Shown: positions 7,159 through 14,157, counted from the first letter of the stretch. The stretch: DNA of 22,294 bases from a bacterium (GCA_004560045.1 SFWF01000039.1:1-22294), one strand, 5' to 3'. Notes: a model not told the origin generated them from the letters alone. Made by a program: numbers and translations.

Positions 7159-7809
7159 ATGAAAAAACGCTTACTAAAAACGGTAGCGCTGATACTGCTC
7201 CCGATAATGCTTTCGGGCTGTAGCGCGGTGGGCGCAAAGAAGGAAAGTCATTCGGCAATATACTGCGCCGCCGCGGTATTTTCCCTGCTTTTGCTTATCG
7301 GCTGTATATTTTTGGTAAAGAAAAACAAGAGCTGGTTTATAACCCTTTTTTCCTCGGTGCTCGTGATAAACGCGGGCTATACAGTCCTTTCGGTGTCGGA
7401 TTCTCTTGAAACCGCCCTTTTTGCCAACGCTCTATCCTATCTCGGCTCGGTATTTTTACCCCTTTCAATGCTGATGATAATTTTGGAGGTCTCGGGCACG
7501 AAAACCGTAAAATGGCTCCCTCTGCCCCTCTTTTTCCTCTCGGGACTCGTCTTTCTTGTGGCCGCAAGCCCCGGCATCCTCGATATATATTATAAAGATG
7601 TCTCCTTTGCGGTAATAGACGGTGTTTCGACCCTTATAAAGGTCTACGGACCCCTTCACCCCTTGTATCTCGTCTTTTTGGTAGGTTATTTTGCCGCCAT
7701 GATAGCGGTAATAATCCGCGCATTTATAAAAAAGACCCTCGAAGCCCCCCCACCACGCCATGATTTTGGCTACCGCGGTATTTGTCAACATCGGGGTCTG
7801 GCTTATTGA
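7159..7809 (+). CDS. Membrane sensor half of a 7TM-LuxR regulator (frameshifted, 5' part)
   Basis: The best start is ATG 7159 (MKKRLLKTVALIL) with AGAGGAGA 5 bases upstream; a longer GTG reading from 7087 runs through the GTGTGG repeats and has no such site. The product begins with a hydrophobic segment ending in LSGC, then about five more membrane helices: residues about 34-53 (IYCAAAVFSLLLLIGC), WFITLFSSVLVINAGY, NALSYLGSVFLPLSMLMI, LPLPLFFLSGLVFLVAA and LYLVFLVGYFAAMIAVII. The pattern resembles the N-terminal 7TM sensor region of some Clostridia histidine kinases. After KKTLEAP the frame runs into junk residues (PPRHDFGYRG...) and stops at 7809. Removing one C from the C7 tract at 7745-7751 joins it smoothly to the HTH half ending at 8200, giving one protein of about 346 aa. 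Confidence 0.75.
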   Translation: MKKRLLKTVALILLPIMLSGCSAVGAKKESHSAIYCAAAVFSLLLLIGCIFLVKKNKSWFITLFSSVLVINAGYTVLSVSDSLETALFANALSYLGSVFLPLSMLMIILEVSGTKTVKWLPLPLFFLSGLVFLVAASPGILDIYYKDVSFAVIDGVSTLIKVYGPLHPLYLVFLVGYFAAMIAVIIRAFIKKTLEAPPPRHDFGYRGICQHRGLAY

Positions 7810-8200
7810 GCAGCTTTCGGATATGACCTTCGAAATGCTCTCGGTCTCCTATATTATAAGCGAGCTTTTCCTCCTTGGAGTTCATATGGTGGCAAGCGAA
7901 AATCAGCGGCTCCGCGGCCTGGTCAAAGAAAAGGAGACCCTGAAGTCGGAAAAGGGCGCACAAGCTTCCGAGGTCTCCCCCGAGGCCCTCGAATATTTCA
8001 CCCGCGGCCTTAGCTCCCTTACCCCCACCGAGCGGCTCATCTTTGACGCCTACGTCGGCGGCAAGCACACTAAAGAGATCTTGGAAGAGCTTAACATCAA
8101 GGAAAACACCCTTAAATTCCACAACAAAAACCTTTACGGCAAGCTCGGCGTCGCCTCCCGCCGTCAGCTTTTGGAAATAAACCGCACGCTTAATAAATAA
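7760..8200 (+). CDS. LuxR-type HTH half of the regulator (frameshifted, 3' part)
   Basis: This 146-codon stretch holds two last membrane helices (residues about 4-18 and 28-46), a Lys/Glu-rich linker, and a C-terminal LuxR/GerE helix-turn-helix at about 86-142 (LTPTERLIFDAYVGG, then EILEELNIKENTLKFHNKNL, then KLGVASRRQLLEI). The LTP-E-R start and the Glu-Asn-Thr-Leu-Lys-His/Phe recognition helix are typical of the family. No ribosome binding site precedes the ATG at 7760, so it is not expected to be translated alone; it belongs with 7159-7809. As one protein it would be a membrane-bound one-component transcription factor, presumably acting on the divergent surface-protein genes. The target is inferred from gene arrangement only. 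Confidence 0.8.
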   Translation: MILATAVFVNIGVWLIEQLSDMTFEMLSVSYIISELFLLGVHMVASENQRLRGLVKEKETLKSEKGAQASEVSPEALEYFTRGLSSLTPTERLIFDAYVGGKHTKEILEELNIKENTLKFHNKNLYGKLGVASRRQLLEINRTLNK

Positions 8201-8275
8201 AAAAGCTTTTTCTGTCGGCACGTATGTAATTGAGAATTGAAAATTGAAAGTTGAAAGTTGAAAACGATGCCGAGA

Positions 8276-8306
8276 ATATCACAGATTTCAATGATTTTAA
8301 ATGAAA
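8276..8306. repeat. 31-bp direct repeat flanking the methyltransferase, copy 1
   Basis: This 31-bp sequence (it begins ATATCACAGATTTCAATG) recurs without mismatch at 9173-9203 in the same orientation. The two copies enclose the methyltransferase gene and its promoter. Confidence 0.85.
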
Positions 8307-8346
8307 ACAAACAACCTTTGTCCGGTAGACAAAGGTTGTTTGTTTT
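8304..8346. terminator. Strong bidirectional hairpin terminator
   Basis: Arms 8304-8322 and 8328-8346 pair perfectly over 19 bp with a 5-base loop, and both ends are A/T runs. It sits between the convergent regulator (plus) and methyltransferase (minus) and can end both transcripts. Its core TTGTC...TAGACAAA also occurs in the terminator behind tRNA-Ala (9362-9404). Confidence 0.75.
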
Positions 8347-8428
8347 CTGCGAAAAAGTAACCAAGCGGAGCAGAATAGAGGTACAAACGACCAAAAGTAT
8401 GGCATCTATCCGTTCAACAAATTGAAAT

Positions 8429-9079
8429 TTACTTAACTGCTTTTATTGTATAGGTCGCTCCCCAATTCTTCAGCACCTCAACAGAAGAAAAACCTGCTTC
8501 CAGAAGTGCTTCTGTTTCGTGTTTTACAGTAAGAGGAGTGTCGTAATGGTAAAACGCATCATCGGCAATTCCTTGCTCTGCTTTCAATGCAATCAAGTTT
8601 TGTCGGTGCATCTGTTCCTCCTCATCAGACAAAGAGAAGTAGTCCGTCAGCACAAAATATCCACCATCATTCAATGCCCTATGTAATTTGGCATATAAAG
8701 GCACTTTTTCTTCCTTGGTAAAATGGTGTAAACTCTCCACCGACACCGCTGCATCAAATACGTTCTCGCCAAAAGGCACATCAAAATAGGAATCGCAAAT
8801 CAAAGTAATGTCTTTGTCGGCAAATTTCTTTTTTAGCGCCGACAACATTCCTTGCGATAAATCGACACCCGTTACCTTTGCGGACGGATTTAGCAGATAG
8901 TATTCTTCTAACTCCAATCCTGTGCCACAACCCAAATCAAGTATATGGCAGTTTTCGGCAGTCGGTAACCGCTTAGCCGTAAAGGGATAGAACTCATCTG
9001 CCGCTTCAATGTTGGTCATCATGTGTTCATCGTATCCGTCTAATCTATTTCCAAAAAAATCAGCCATCTTTTCAAGCAT
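8429..9079 (-). CDS. Class I SAM-dependent methyltransferase
   Basis: The 216-aa protein has the Rossmann-type SAM fold signature: motif I ILDLGCGTG at residues 46-54, the acidic ribose-binding residue Asp73 in GVDLS, then CDSYFDVPF and a motif IV-like region FDAAVSVESLHHF, and a late YFVLTDYFSL strand. It should methylate a small molecule or other unknown acceptor in the cytoplasm; the substrate cannot be read from sequence. The start is supported by GGAG 7 bases upstream and by a promoter at 9115-9143. The gene is monocistronic. Its base composition is visibly more AT-rich than the neighbouring core genes, and it lies between perfect 31-bp direct repeats, both of which suggest acquisition by transfer. 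Confidence 0.88.
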   Translation of the reverse strand: MLEKMADFFGNRLDGYDEHMMTNIEAADEFYPFTAKRLPTAENCHILDLGCGTGLELEEYYLLNPSAKVTGVDLSQGMLSALKKKFADKDITLICDSYFDVPFGENVFDAAVSVESLHHFTKEEKVPLYAKLHRALNDGGYFVLTDYFSLSDEEEQMHRQNLIALKAEQGIADDAFYHYDTPLTVKHETEALLEAGFSSVEVLKNWGATYTIKAVK

Positions 9080-9114
9080 ATCTAATCTCCGTCAAATTTT
9101 TATTTATCGAACAG

Positions 9115-9143
9115 ATTCTATCACAGTATCACAAATAAATCAA
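9115..9143 (-). promoter_or_regulatory. Promoter of the methyltransferase gene
   Basis: On minus, TTGATT (9138-9143), a 17-bp spacer and TAGAAT (9115-9120), ending 35 bp before the start codon. The promoter lies inside the segment bounded by the 31-bp repeats, so the gene would carry its own promoter if it moved as a unit. Confidence 0.55.
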
Positions 9144-9172
9144 TCCGAAGCCTTGTATGTTATCAGTTCCTT

Positions 9173-9203
9173 ATATCACAGATTTCAATGATTTTAAATG
9201 AAA
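9173..9203. repeat. 31-bp direct repeat flanking the methyltransferase, copy 2
   Basis: Exact same-strand match of 8276-8306, 897 bp away. It leads directly into the hairpin array at 9204-9360. Confidence 0.85.
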
Positions 9204-9360
9204 TCGCGCAAGCGCGATGAAATCCTCACTCCGCTCGGATGAAATCTGCTTCGCAGATGAAATTAAATCCGTCCCTATCTCCCGACGAAGTCGGATTTCA
9301 TCACAAAGTGATTTCATCCATCGAAGATGGATTTATTCCGTCCGCAAGGACGGATTTAGT
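9204..9360. repeat. Array of small palindromes, family B, array 1
   Basis: At least six short perfect hairpins are strung together: TCGCGC/GCGCGA, TCTGC/GCAGA, CCGAC/GTCGG, ATCAC/GTGAT, CCATC/GATGG and CCGTCC/GGACGG. The linkers are ATGAAAT or ATTTCATC. There is no ORF. The block GGATTTCATCAC..AGTGATTTC recurs at 9859-9880. Confidence 0.7.
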
Positions 9361-9361
9361 T

Positions 9362-9404
9362 GAAAAGAACCCACACTTGTCATAGACAAATGTGGGTTCT
9401 TTTC
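9362..9404 (-). terminator. Terminator of tRNA-Ala
   Basis: Arms 9362-9381 and 9385-9404 pair over 20 bp with one mismatch around a 3-base loop. The stem begins directly after the CCA end of tRNA-Ala, and its 3' arm on minus ends in TTCTTTTC. Confidence 0.7.
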
Positions 9405-9480
9405 TGGTGGACCTGAAGGGATTCGAACCCTCGACCTTTCGGATGCGAACCGAACACTCTCCCAACTGAGCTACAGGCCC
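9405..9480 (-). tRNA. tRNA-Ala (anticodon CGC)
   Basis: A 76-nt cloverleaf reads on minus: acceptor GGGCCTG with CAGGTCC, discriminator A, encoded CCA at 9405-9407, and T arm GGTTCGAATCC. The anticodon stem TTCGG/CCGAA encloses loop TTCGCAT, so the anticodon is CGC. The third acceptor pair is G.U, the classic G3.U70 identity element of alanine tRNAs, which independently confirms the assignment. It is a single-gene transcript with its own promoter and terminator. Confidence 0.97.
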
Positions 9481-9491
9481 TTAACATACTT

Positions 9492-9520
9492 ATTATATCA
9501 CACTCCCCTTTACTCTTCAA
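9492..9520 (-). promoter_or_regulatory. Promoter of tRNA-Ala
   Basis: On minus, TTGAAG (9515-9520), a 17-bp spacer and a perfect TATAAT (9492-9497), 11 bp before the mature tRNA 5' end. Confidence 0.65.
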
Positions 9521-9942
9521 GAACAGATTTTAAAAATTTTCGAACTTTTCGAAGGATAATTACCTCGTAGCCGACCCCTACGGCGGCGAGCCGCCGCTCC
9601 CATACGCGAATTTTATTTCAATAAAAGCAAAAATGGGTAAGCCCGACCGTAAGATATCGGTATCCGTCGGCCTTCCCTTGGGGGAAGGGGGACCACGACC
9701 CGTAGGGTCGTATTTCCGACCGCAGGAAGGAACACCATTTTGCGCCAAAGGCGCAAATATCGTTTTCGTTTGCGGTCGGAAAACGATGTTGCCTTACGGC
9801 AAATGATGTTATGCTTCGCATAAATGATGAAATCAAATCCGTTCCATCCGCCGCGGCGGATTTCATCACGCAGTGATTTCATCCCGTCAGGGATTTCACC
9901 CGTTTCCAAAAGGGAAACGGATTTAATTGCGGCCAAAGGCCG
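9521..9942. repeat. Intergenic palindrome-rich region, families B and C (array 2)
   Basis: I see no gene in this 420-bp stretch. It begins with a CGGCGGC/GCCGCCG palindrome near 9572-9597. At 9657-9698 comes GGTATCCGTC followed by a CCTTCCC/GGGAAGG hairpin and GGGGGACCACG (family C). From about 9730 to 9943 follow hairpins such as TTGCC/GGCAA, TTATGC/GCATAA, ATCCGCC/GGCGGAT, CCGTTTCC/GGGAAACGG and GCGGCC/GGCCGC, joined by ATGATG or ATTTCATC linkers. The last hairpin touches the spoIIE stop codon. The same C-then-B order recurs at 14149-14555. Confidence 0.65.
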
Positions 9943-12252
9943 CTAAACCGCCTTTTCCACTATCGACACCATTACGGTTATATCGTCGGGGCGGCCGCCG
10001 CTTACCCGTCGTTGGGCGCAGTGGGCAAGGTGACGGGCCAGAGTCTCGGCACGCATATCCTCAGCCTTTTCGAGTTCGGCGCATATCCAATCGGTGCCCT
10101 CGGAGGTTGCTCCGTCCGACATCATAACGAGAATATCCCCTGCCCTGAGCTTTACCGCCGCACGGTCGAAGCCGATCTCCCTAAGTATCCCCGCGGGAAG
10201 AGAATTGCTTCTTGCGACGCCGCATTTTCCTCCTCTCAGCATAACCGTCGGGGCGGCCCCTGCCTTCAAAAGCTCGGTACGACCGCTTAAAAGGTCGATG
10301 CAGGCCACGTCAACCGTCGCAAGCGACTCGTCGGTAGATTTAAAAAGCATTGCCGAATTTAAAATACTAAGGGCCGATTCGTAGCCGAAGCCCGCCTTTA
10401 GAAGCCTCGTCATAAGCCCCGAGGCCATAGCCCCGTCCACCGCCGCACGGCCTCCGCTACCCATTCCGTCGCTTAGCACCATATATGCCCGACCTCTTCC
10501 GTCGGCGAAAAAGCTATAGGCATCCCCCGAAATTCCCGACGGAGAGCAGGCAAGCTGACAGACCCCCGTCTCGGTGGTAAAGGCCGCCCTTTCGGTAAGG
10601 GTTATATACATTTTTCCTGCCGCTTCGGTTATGGCAGGCGGGTCGAAATCCCGATCACAGCAAAGCTCGACCTGACGGAGCAGCTTCATTCGGTTAAGCC
10701 GCACCCCCGCCACCGAGCGACAGATCAGCTCCACCGTCATCCGCCCGTTTTTATCGATTCCGCAGCCACATTCAAGGCAGTTTATCTCGATTGCCGTAAG
10801 GGCCTCGGAGATCTTCTCGGCGGTAGCATCGTCGAAGGTCTCGTCGGCGTTTAGCTCCTCGGCCATACTGTTTAGCATTTCGGAAATTCCGTCAAACTGC
10901 TCGGTGACAACGCTTCTGACGTCGCTTATTCTGCTCTCGGCCGCCATTCGGGAGGCATAATCGCTATAATATTTATAAACCGCGTCCCCCACCTTGGCGG
11001 GGCGAAGACACCTGCCCTTAAAGCTCTCGGGAGCCCCCTCCTCGGGGGAGCCTTCAGCCTCTCTTACCGTTTTTATCATATCGAGGACGGCCGATACCGT
11101 ATCGTTTTTACTTTTCTCCCAGCAGGCGATCCTCAGAGAACAGCCTGCGCAGGCCTCGGTCTCTATCCCCTTTAAGACCCAGTCGAAATCGGGGGAATTT
11201 ATCTTTGCCAGCTCCTTGGCCACCGTATCCACCGTCTCGCTGACGTCGCCAAGGGCGGAGGAGGCAAGCTTCAGCCTCCTTGTTACCGCCTTTTTCATAT
11301 GATTTTCCGAAAGGGCCCTTACGGGGGGAGAAAATATTTTTCCGAGGGCCTGAACCGCCGTTTTTGGCACACAGAGAAAGAGGGCGCTTCCGAAAAGGCT
11401 CTCGACCAAAAGCCCCGCCGAAAAGACGGGATCCTCGGCTACGGCGCTTCCCGCAAGACCCGAAATTATAAACACCGCGACCTGAGCGTATTTACCAAAG
11501 CCCGAAAAGACCCCCGAGCAAAGGCCTGCAAGGGAAAAGGTTATCCCCGAAGCAAGACCGCCGCCCGATATTGCGGCGAAAAAGCCCGTAACCGCGCCGC
11601 AGACCGTTCCCGAAGAAGCCTGTCCGAACCGCGCTGTTATTAAAATAAGGGTGACCGAAAGTATTTTTCCGAGGGATATTCCGCTAAGCTGCAGGCTCAT
11701 AAGCCCCGTCAAAGCGAGACTTAAAGTAATTATAAGGCAGGAAAGCTCCTCCGAGCGAAGCCCTGCGGTAAGGCGACCCGAAATTTTAAACACGCGGGAG
11801 ATAAAATAAGCCGCCGCTAAGGAAAGGACCGCTTCGACTGCCGCGTAGATACTGCCCTCGGTGTCCCCTACCCTGCTGACAAGCCCCGTTGCGCAGGTCA
11901 CGAGAAAGGCTACCACCGAGGATATGGGCGGCGAAGAGGCGTATTTGGTCATCGCCGCAAGCAGGGCCTTTATGGCAACTATCGCAAAGAGGGCCGCCAT
12001 ATATCTGAAGGTATCGGCCACCGTACCGGGGACCAAGTATCCCAAAAAACAGCCGACCGCCGAAAGGGCAAGATACTCCCCCGGCACCGCCGCGCTGAAG
12101 GCCAGCCCAAAGGGACAAAATTCCCCGAATATCCGTCCTCTTGCCATTAAAAAGCCTGTAAGAGCGGCAAGGGCCTGATAGCCGACCTCCTTTAGTATCG
12201 CCTTTTTTCCTATCTGTGAAAGCTTCCCCTTTTCTTTTATAGATTCCTTCAT
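9943..12252 (-). CDS. spoIIE: Stage II sporulation protein E, membrane PP2C phosphatase
   Basis: The 769-aa protein (827 aa in B. subtilis) has about ten membrane helices in residues about 25-310, a central regulatory region with a Cys cluster (CAGCSLRIAC, CLECGCG), and a C-terminal PP2C-type phosphatase domain. The metal-binding acidic residues are visible in DGMGSG (Asp595), DGATSEG (Asp713) and PDDITV (756-757). In the known pathway SpoIIE sits at the polar septum and dephosphorylates SpoIIAA-P, which frees sigma-F in the forespore. The start has AAAGGAG 6 bases upstream. A promoter with the unusual 21-bp spacing and a Spo0A-box-like site lie upstream (12290-12323). The gene is monocistronic and complete, so the organism very probably can sporulate. 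Confidence 0.95.
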   Translation of the reverse strand: MKESIKEKGKLSQIGKKAILKEVGYQALAALTGFLMARGRIFGEFCPFGLAFSAAVPGEYLALSAVGCFLGYLVPGTVADTFRYMAALFAIVAIKALLAAMTKYASSPPISSVVAFLVTCATGLVSRVGDTEGSIYAAVEAVLSLAAAYFISRVFKISGRLTAGLRSEELSCLIITLSLALTGLMSLQLSGISLGKILSVTLILITARFGQASSGTVCGAVTGFFAAISGGGLASGITFSLAGLCSGVFSGFGKYAQVAVFIISGLAGSAVAEDPVFSAGLLVESLFGSALFLCVPKTAVQALGKIFSPPVRALSENHMKKAVTRRLKLASSALGDVSETVDTVAKELAKINSPDFDWVLKGIETEACAGCSLRIACWEKSKNDTVSAVLDMIKTVREAEGSPEEGAPESFKGRCLRPAKVGDAVYKYYSDYASRMAAESRISDVRSVVTEQFDGISEMLNSMAEELNADETFDDATAEKISEALTAIEINCLECGCGIDKNGRMTVELICRSVAGVRLNRMKLLRQVELCCDRDFDPPAITEAAGKMYITLTERAAFTTETGVCQLACSPSGISGDAYSFFADGRGRAYMVLSDGMGSGGRAAVDGAMASGLMTRLLKAGFGYESALSILNSAMLFKSTDESLATVDVACIDLLSGRTELLKAGAAPTVMLRGGKCGVARSNSLPAGILREIGFDRAAVKLRAGDILVMMSDGATSEGTDWICAELEKAEDMRAETLARHLAHCAQRRVSGGRPDDITVMVSIVEKAV

Positions 12253-12289
12253 TTTTTCGCTCCTTTTCTAAATTCCCGTTCGTGATATC

Positions 12290-12323
12290 ATTATAAATCA
12301 GACCCGACGAATAATTTGTCAAA
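12290..12323 (-). promoter_or_regulatory. Spo0A-type spoIIE promoter with 21-bp spacer
   Basis: On minus, a perfect TTGACA (12317-12322) and a perfect TATAAT (12290-12295) are 21 bp apart, too far for ordinary sigma-A use. B. subtilis spoIIE is known to have this same 21-bp spacing and to need Spo0A-P. On plus, TTTGTCAAA (12315-12323) overlaps the -35 and matches the 0A box TGTCGAA at 6 of 7 positions. A weaker TGTCACA lies at 12330-12336. Confidence 0.75.
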
Positions 12324-12367
12324 GGCGGGTGTCACAGTAAGGCGAAAGCAGGGAGATTAAAAAAGTA

Positions 12368-12396
12368 TTGACATATTCCACGGCGCATACTATAAT
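12368..12396 (+). promoter_or_regulatory. Promoter of the trpB leader
   Basis: Perfect TTGACA (12368-12373), 17-bp spacer and perfect TATAAT (12391-12396). This strong constitutive promoter drives the T-box leader, so control should be by attenuation rather than initiation. Confidence 0.85.
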
Positions 12397-12402
12397 AAAT
12401 TA

Positions 12403-12676
12403 AACTGAATTTCTTCAAACCGACGAAGCGAAGGTTAAACCGTAAGAGGCGCTTACAGAGAGCGGGGATGGTGCAAAACCGCAGTATGCTGTACGGCAAA
12501 TGGGTCGCTGAGGGAAAGGCGAAAGGCGTATGCTTAGTAGTCGGACCGTAGGGTCTGCGTTAAAGGCCGGAAATGTGTTGGCATTTCTTCACGAGATATT
12601 CCCCTTTCGGGAATAATAAAGGTGGCACCGTGGATATTCTTCCGCCCTTTATATAAGGGGCGGATTTTGTTTTTTA
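12403..12676 (+). promoter_or_regulatory. T-box riboswitch, tryptophan type, with terminator
   Basis: Stem I has the usual order: an AGAGAGCGGGGATGGTG block, ACCGC, then a specifier loop with TGG (Trp codon) at 12501-12503 followed by CGCTGAG. The conserved T-box AAAGGTGGCACCGTGG is at 12618-12633. Its TGGC bulge (12623-12626) should pair with the tRNA end GCCA; tRNA-Trp has discriminator G in bacteria, which agrees with C at the variable position. A competing terminator (arms 12642-12650 and 12655-12663, then T-rich to 12676) closes the leader. Uncharged tRNA-Trp should switch it to antitermination and turn on trpB. Confidence 0.93.
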
Positions 12677-12724
12677 GATTTGAAGATCTTGGGTTTAATT
12701 TAAACTGAAAAGGAAGAATGAAAA

Positions 12725-13942
12725 ATGAAAATTAACGGAATCGATTTTGACACCTATTTCAAAAACTACCCCGACAAAAACGGCTACTTCGGAAAGTACG
12801 GCGGCGTTTACATCGACGACAAGCTTAAATCCGCAATGGCCGAAATTACAGACGCATATATGAGCATCTGTCAGTCGAGAAAATTCATCGCCGAGCTCAG
12901 AAGAATAAGAAAGGAATTTCAGGGCAGACCTACTCCCATAACCCACCTTGAGCGCCTTTCCAACTCCCTCGGCAACGTTCAGCTTTACGCCAAGCGTGAA
13001 GACCTTAACCACTCGGGCGCACACAAGCTTAATCACTGTATGGGCGAGGCGCTTCTTGCCAAATATATGGGCAAAAAGAAGATAATCGCCGAGACGGGTG
13101 CGGGTCAGCACGGCGTTGCTCTTGCTACCGCCGCCGCATATTTCGGACTTGAATGTGACATTTATATGGGCTCAGTGGATATAAAGAAGCAGGCCCCCAA
13201 CGTTGCCCGTATGAAGATCCTCGGCGCAAACGTCGTTGAGGTTACTCACGGTCTTGCCACCCTTAAAGAGGCCGTCGACGCCGCCTTCGACGCATACAGC
13301 AAGGAATATAAAGACTGCATCTACTGCATCGGCTCGGTCTTAGGACCCCATCCCTTCCCCATGATGGTTCGCGATTTTCAGAGCGTCGTAGGCGAAGAGG
13401 CAAGAGAGCAGTTTATCGAAATGACGGGTCATCTTCCCGACGCTATCGTTGCCTGCGTAGGCGGCGGAAGTAACGCGGCAGGCCTTTTCTCGGGCTTTTT
13501 AAACGACCCAGTCGACATCTACGGAATCGAGCCCTTAGGCAGAGGACCCAAGCTCGGCGACCACGCCGCAAGCCTTAAGTTCGGCACAGAGGGCGTTATG
13601 CACGGCTTTAACTCCATAATGCTTAAGGACGAGAACGGCGAGCCCGCTCCCGTTTACTCGGTGGCTTCGGGCCTCGACTATCCCTCTTCCGGCCCCGAGC
13701 ACGCCTTCCTGCAGGAGATCGGCCGCGTTAAGTACGACGTTATCGACGACGAGGAGACCATTGACGCCTTCTTCAAGCTTTCCCGTATGGAGGGTATAAT
13801 CCCCGCGATCGAGAGCTCCCACGCGGTAGCCTACGGAATAAAGCTGGCGCAGCAGATGGATCACGGCTCGGTTCTTATAAACCTTTCGGGCCGCGGCGAC
13901 AAGGATATGGACTACGTAATTGAACATTACGGAATCAGATAA
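12725..13942 (+). CDS. trpB: Tryptophan synthase beta chain (stand-alone)
   Basis: The 405-aa enzyme joins indole and L-serine to give tryptophan, with PLP as cofactor. Visible active-site features are the PLP lysine Lys101 in HSGAHKLNH, the catalytic Glu123 in AETGAGQHG, the phosphate-binding GGGSN (246-250) and the C-terminal SGRGDKD. GPHPFPMMVRDFQSV is typical of TrpB1-type chains, with length near the usual 390-410. AGGAAG lies 8 bases before the ATG. It follows a Trp T-box and ends at a strong terminator. No trpA or other trp gene is next to it, so it may use free indole or pair with a TrpA encoded elsewhere. Some positions differ from common TrpB (GIEPLGRGPKLGDHA where GVEA-G-G is usual). 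Confidence 0.95.
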   Translation: MKINGIDFDTYFKNYPDKNGYFGKYGGVYIDDKLKSAMAEITDAYMSICQSRKFIAELRRIRKEFQGRPTPITHLERLSNSLGNVQLYAKREDLNHSGAHKLNHCMGEALLAKYMGKKKIIAETGAGQHGVALATAAAYFGLECDIYMGSVDIKKQAPNVARMKILGANVVEVTHGLATLKEAVDAAFDAYSKEYKDCIYCIGSVLGPHPFPMMVRDFQSVVGEEAREQFIEMTGHLPDAIVACVGGGSNAAGLFSGFLNDPVDIYGIEPLGRGPKLGDHAASLKFGTEGVMHGFNSIMLKDENGEPAPVYSVASGLDYPSSGPEHAFLQEIGRVKYDVIDDEETIDAFFKLSRMEGIIPAIESSHAVAYGIKLAQQMDHGSVLINLSGRGDKDMDYVIEHYGIR

Positions 13943-13943
13943 C

Positions 13944-13975
13944 AAAAACGACCCTTCGAGAGAAGGGTCGTTTTT
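13944..13975 (+). terminator. Terminator of trpB
   Basis: Arms 13944-13957 and 13962-13975 pair perfectly over 14 bp with loop GAGA, and the 3' arm ends in TTTTT. It begins two bases after the trpB stop codon. Confidence 0.9.
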
Positions 13976-14038
13976 CAGTAGACAGTGGTCAGTGGTCAGA
14001 AAAGAGTAGCGCCTTTGAAGCAGGGAAAAGGGAAAGGG

Positions 14039-14157
14039 GAAATGGGAAAGGTTAGGGCCGAGGGAAGAGGCAAGCGACGCGGATAAAATTGAAAACTTAA
14101 AATTGAAAGTTGAAAATTAAAAACGGATACCGAAAACAAGACTGCTTCGGTATCCGT
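14039..14157. repeat. Dispersed intergenic repeat, family A, copy 2
   Basis: This 119-bp copy shares the order and most of the sequence of 1566-1705 but lacks the 21-bp tandem block. It ends in the same ACGGATACCG / CGGTATCCGT hairpin and continues directly into the family C hairpin (CCTTCCCT...GGGAAGG). Confidence 0.75.

Larger units (their letters stand above)
8201..8428. other. Intergenic repeat-rich spacer
   Basis: No gene is seen. The stretch holds a short palindrome (AAAAAGCTTTTT) just after the regulator stop, an AT-rich tract of TTGAAAATTGAAAGTTGAAA type that resembles part of family A, the first copy of a 31-bp direct repeat (8276-8306), and a strong 19-bp hairpin (8304-8346). Confidence 0.65.

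Noticed and set aside
9405..9480. tRNA-Ala as the integration site of a genomic island
   Set aside because: I find no copy of the tRNA 3' end elsewhere in the window and no integrase. The direct repeats around the methyltransferase are unrelated to the tRNA sequence.
9613..9936. Small minus-strand frames of 83-107 codons next to spoIIE
   Set aside because: They run through hairpin repeats, lack ribosome binding sites and have no domain-like sequence.
9204..9943. Possible CRISPR array
   Set aside because: The units are short hairpins with different stems and very short linkers; there are no equal-length direct repeats, no equal spacers and no cas genes nearby.
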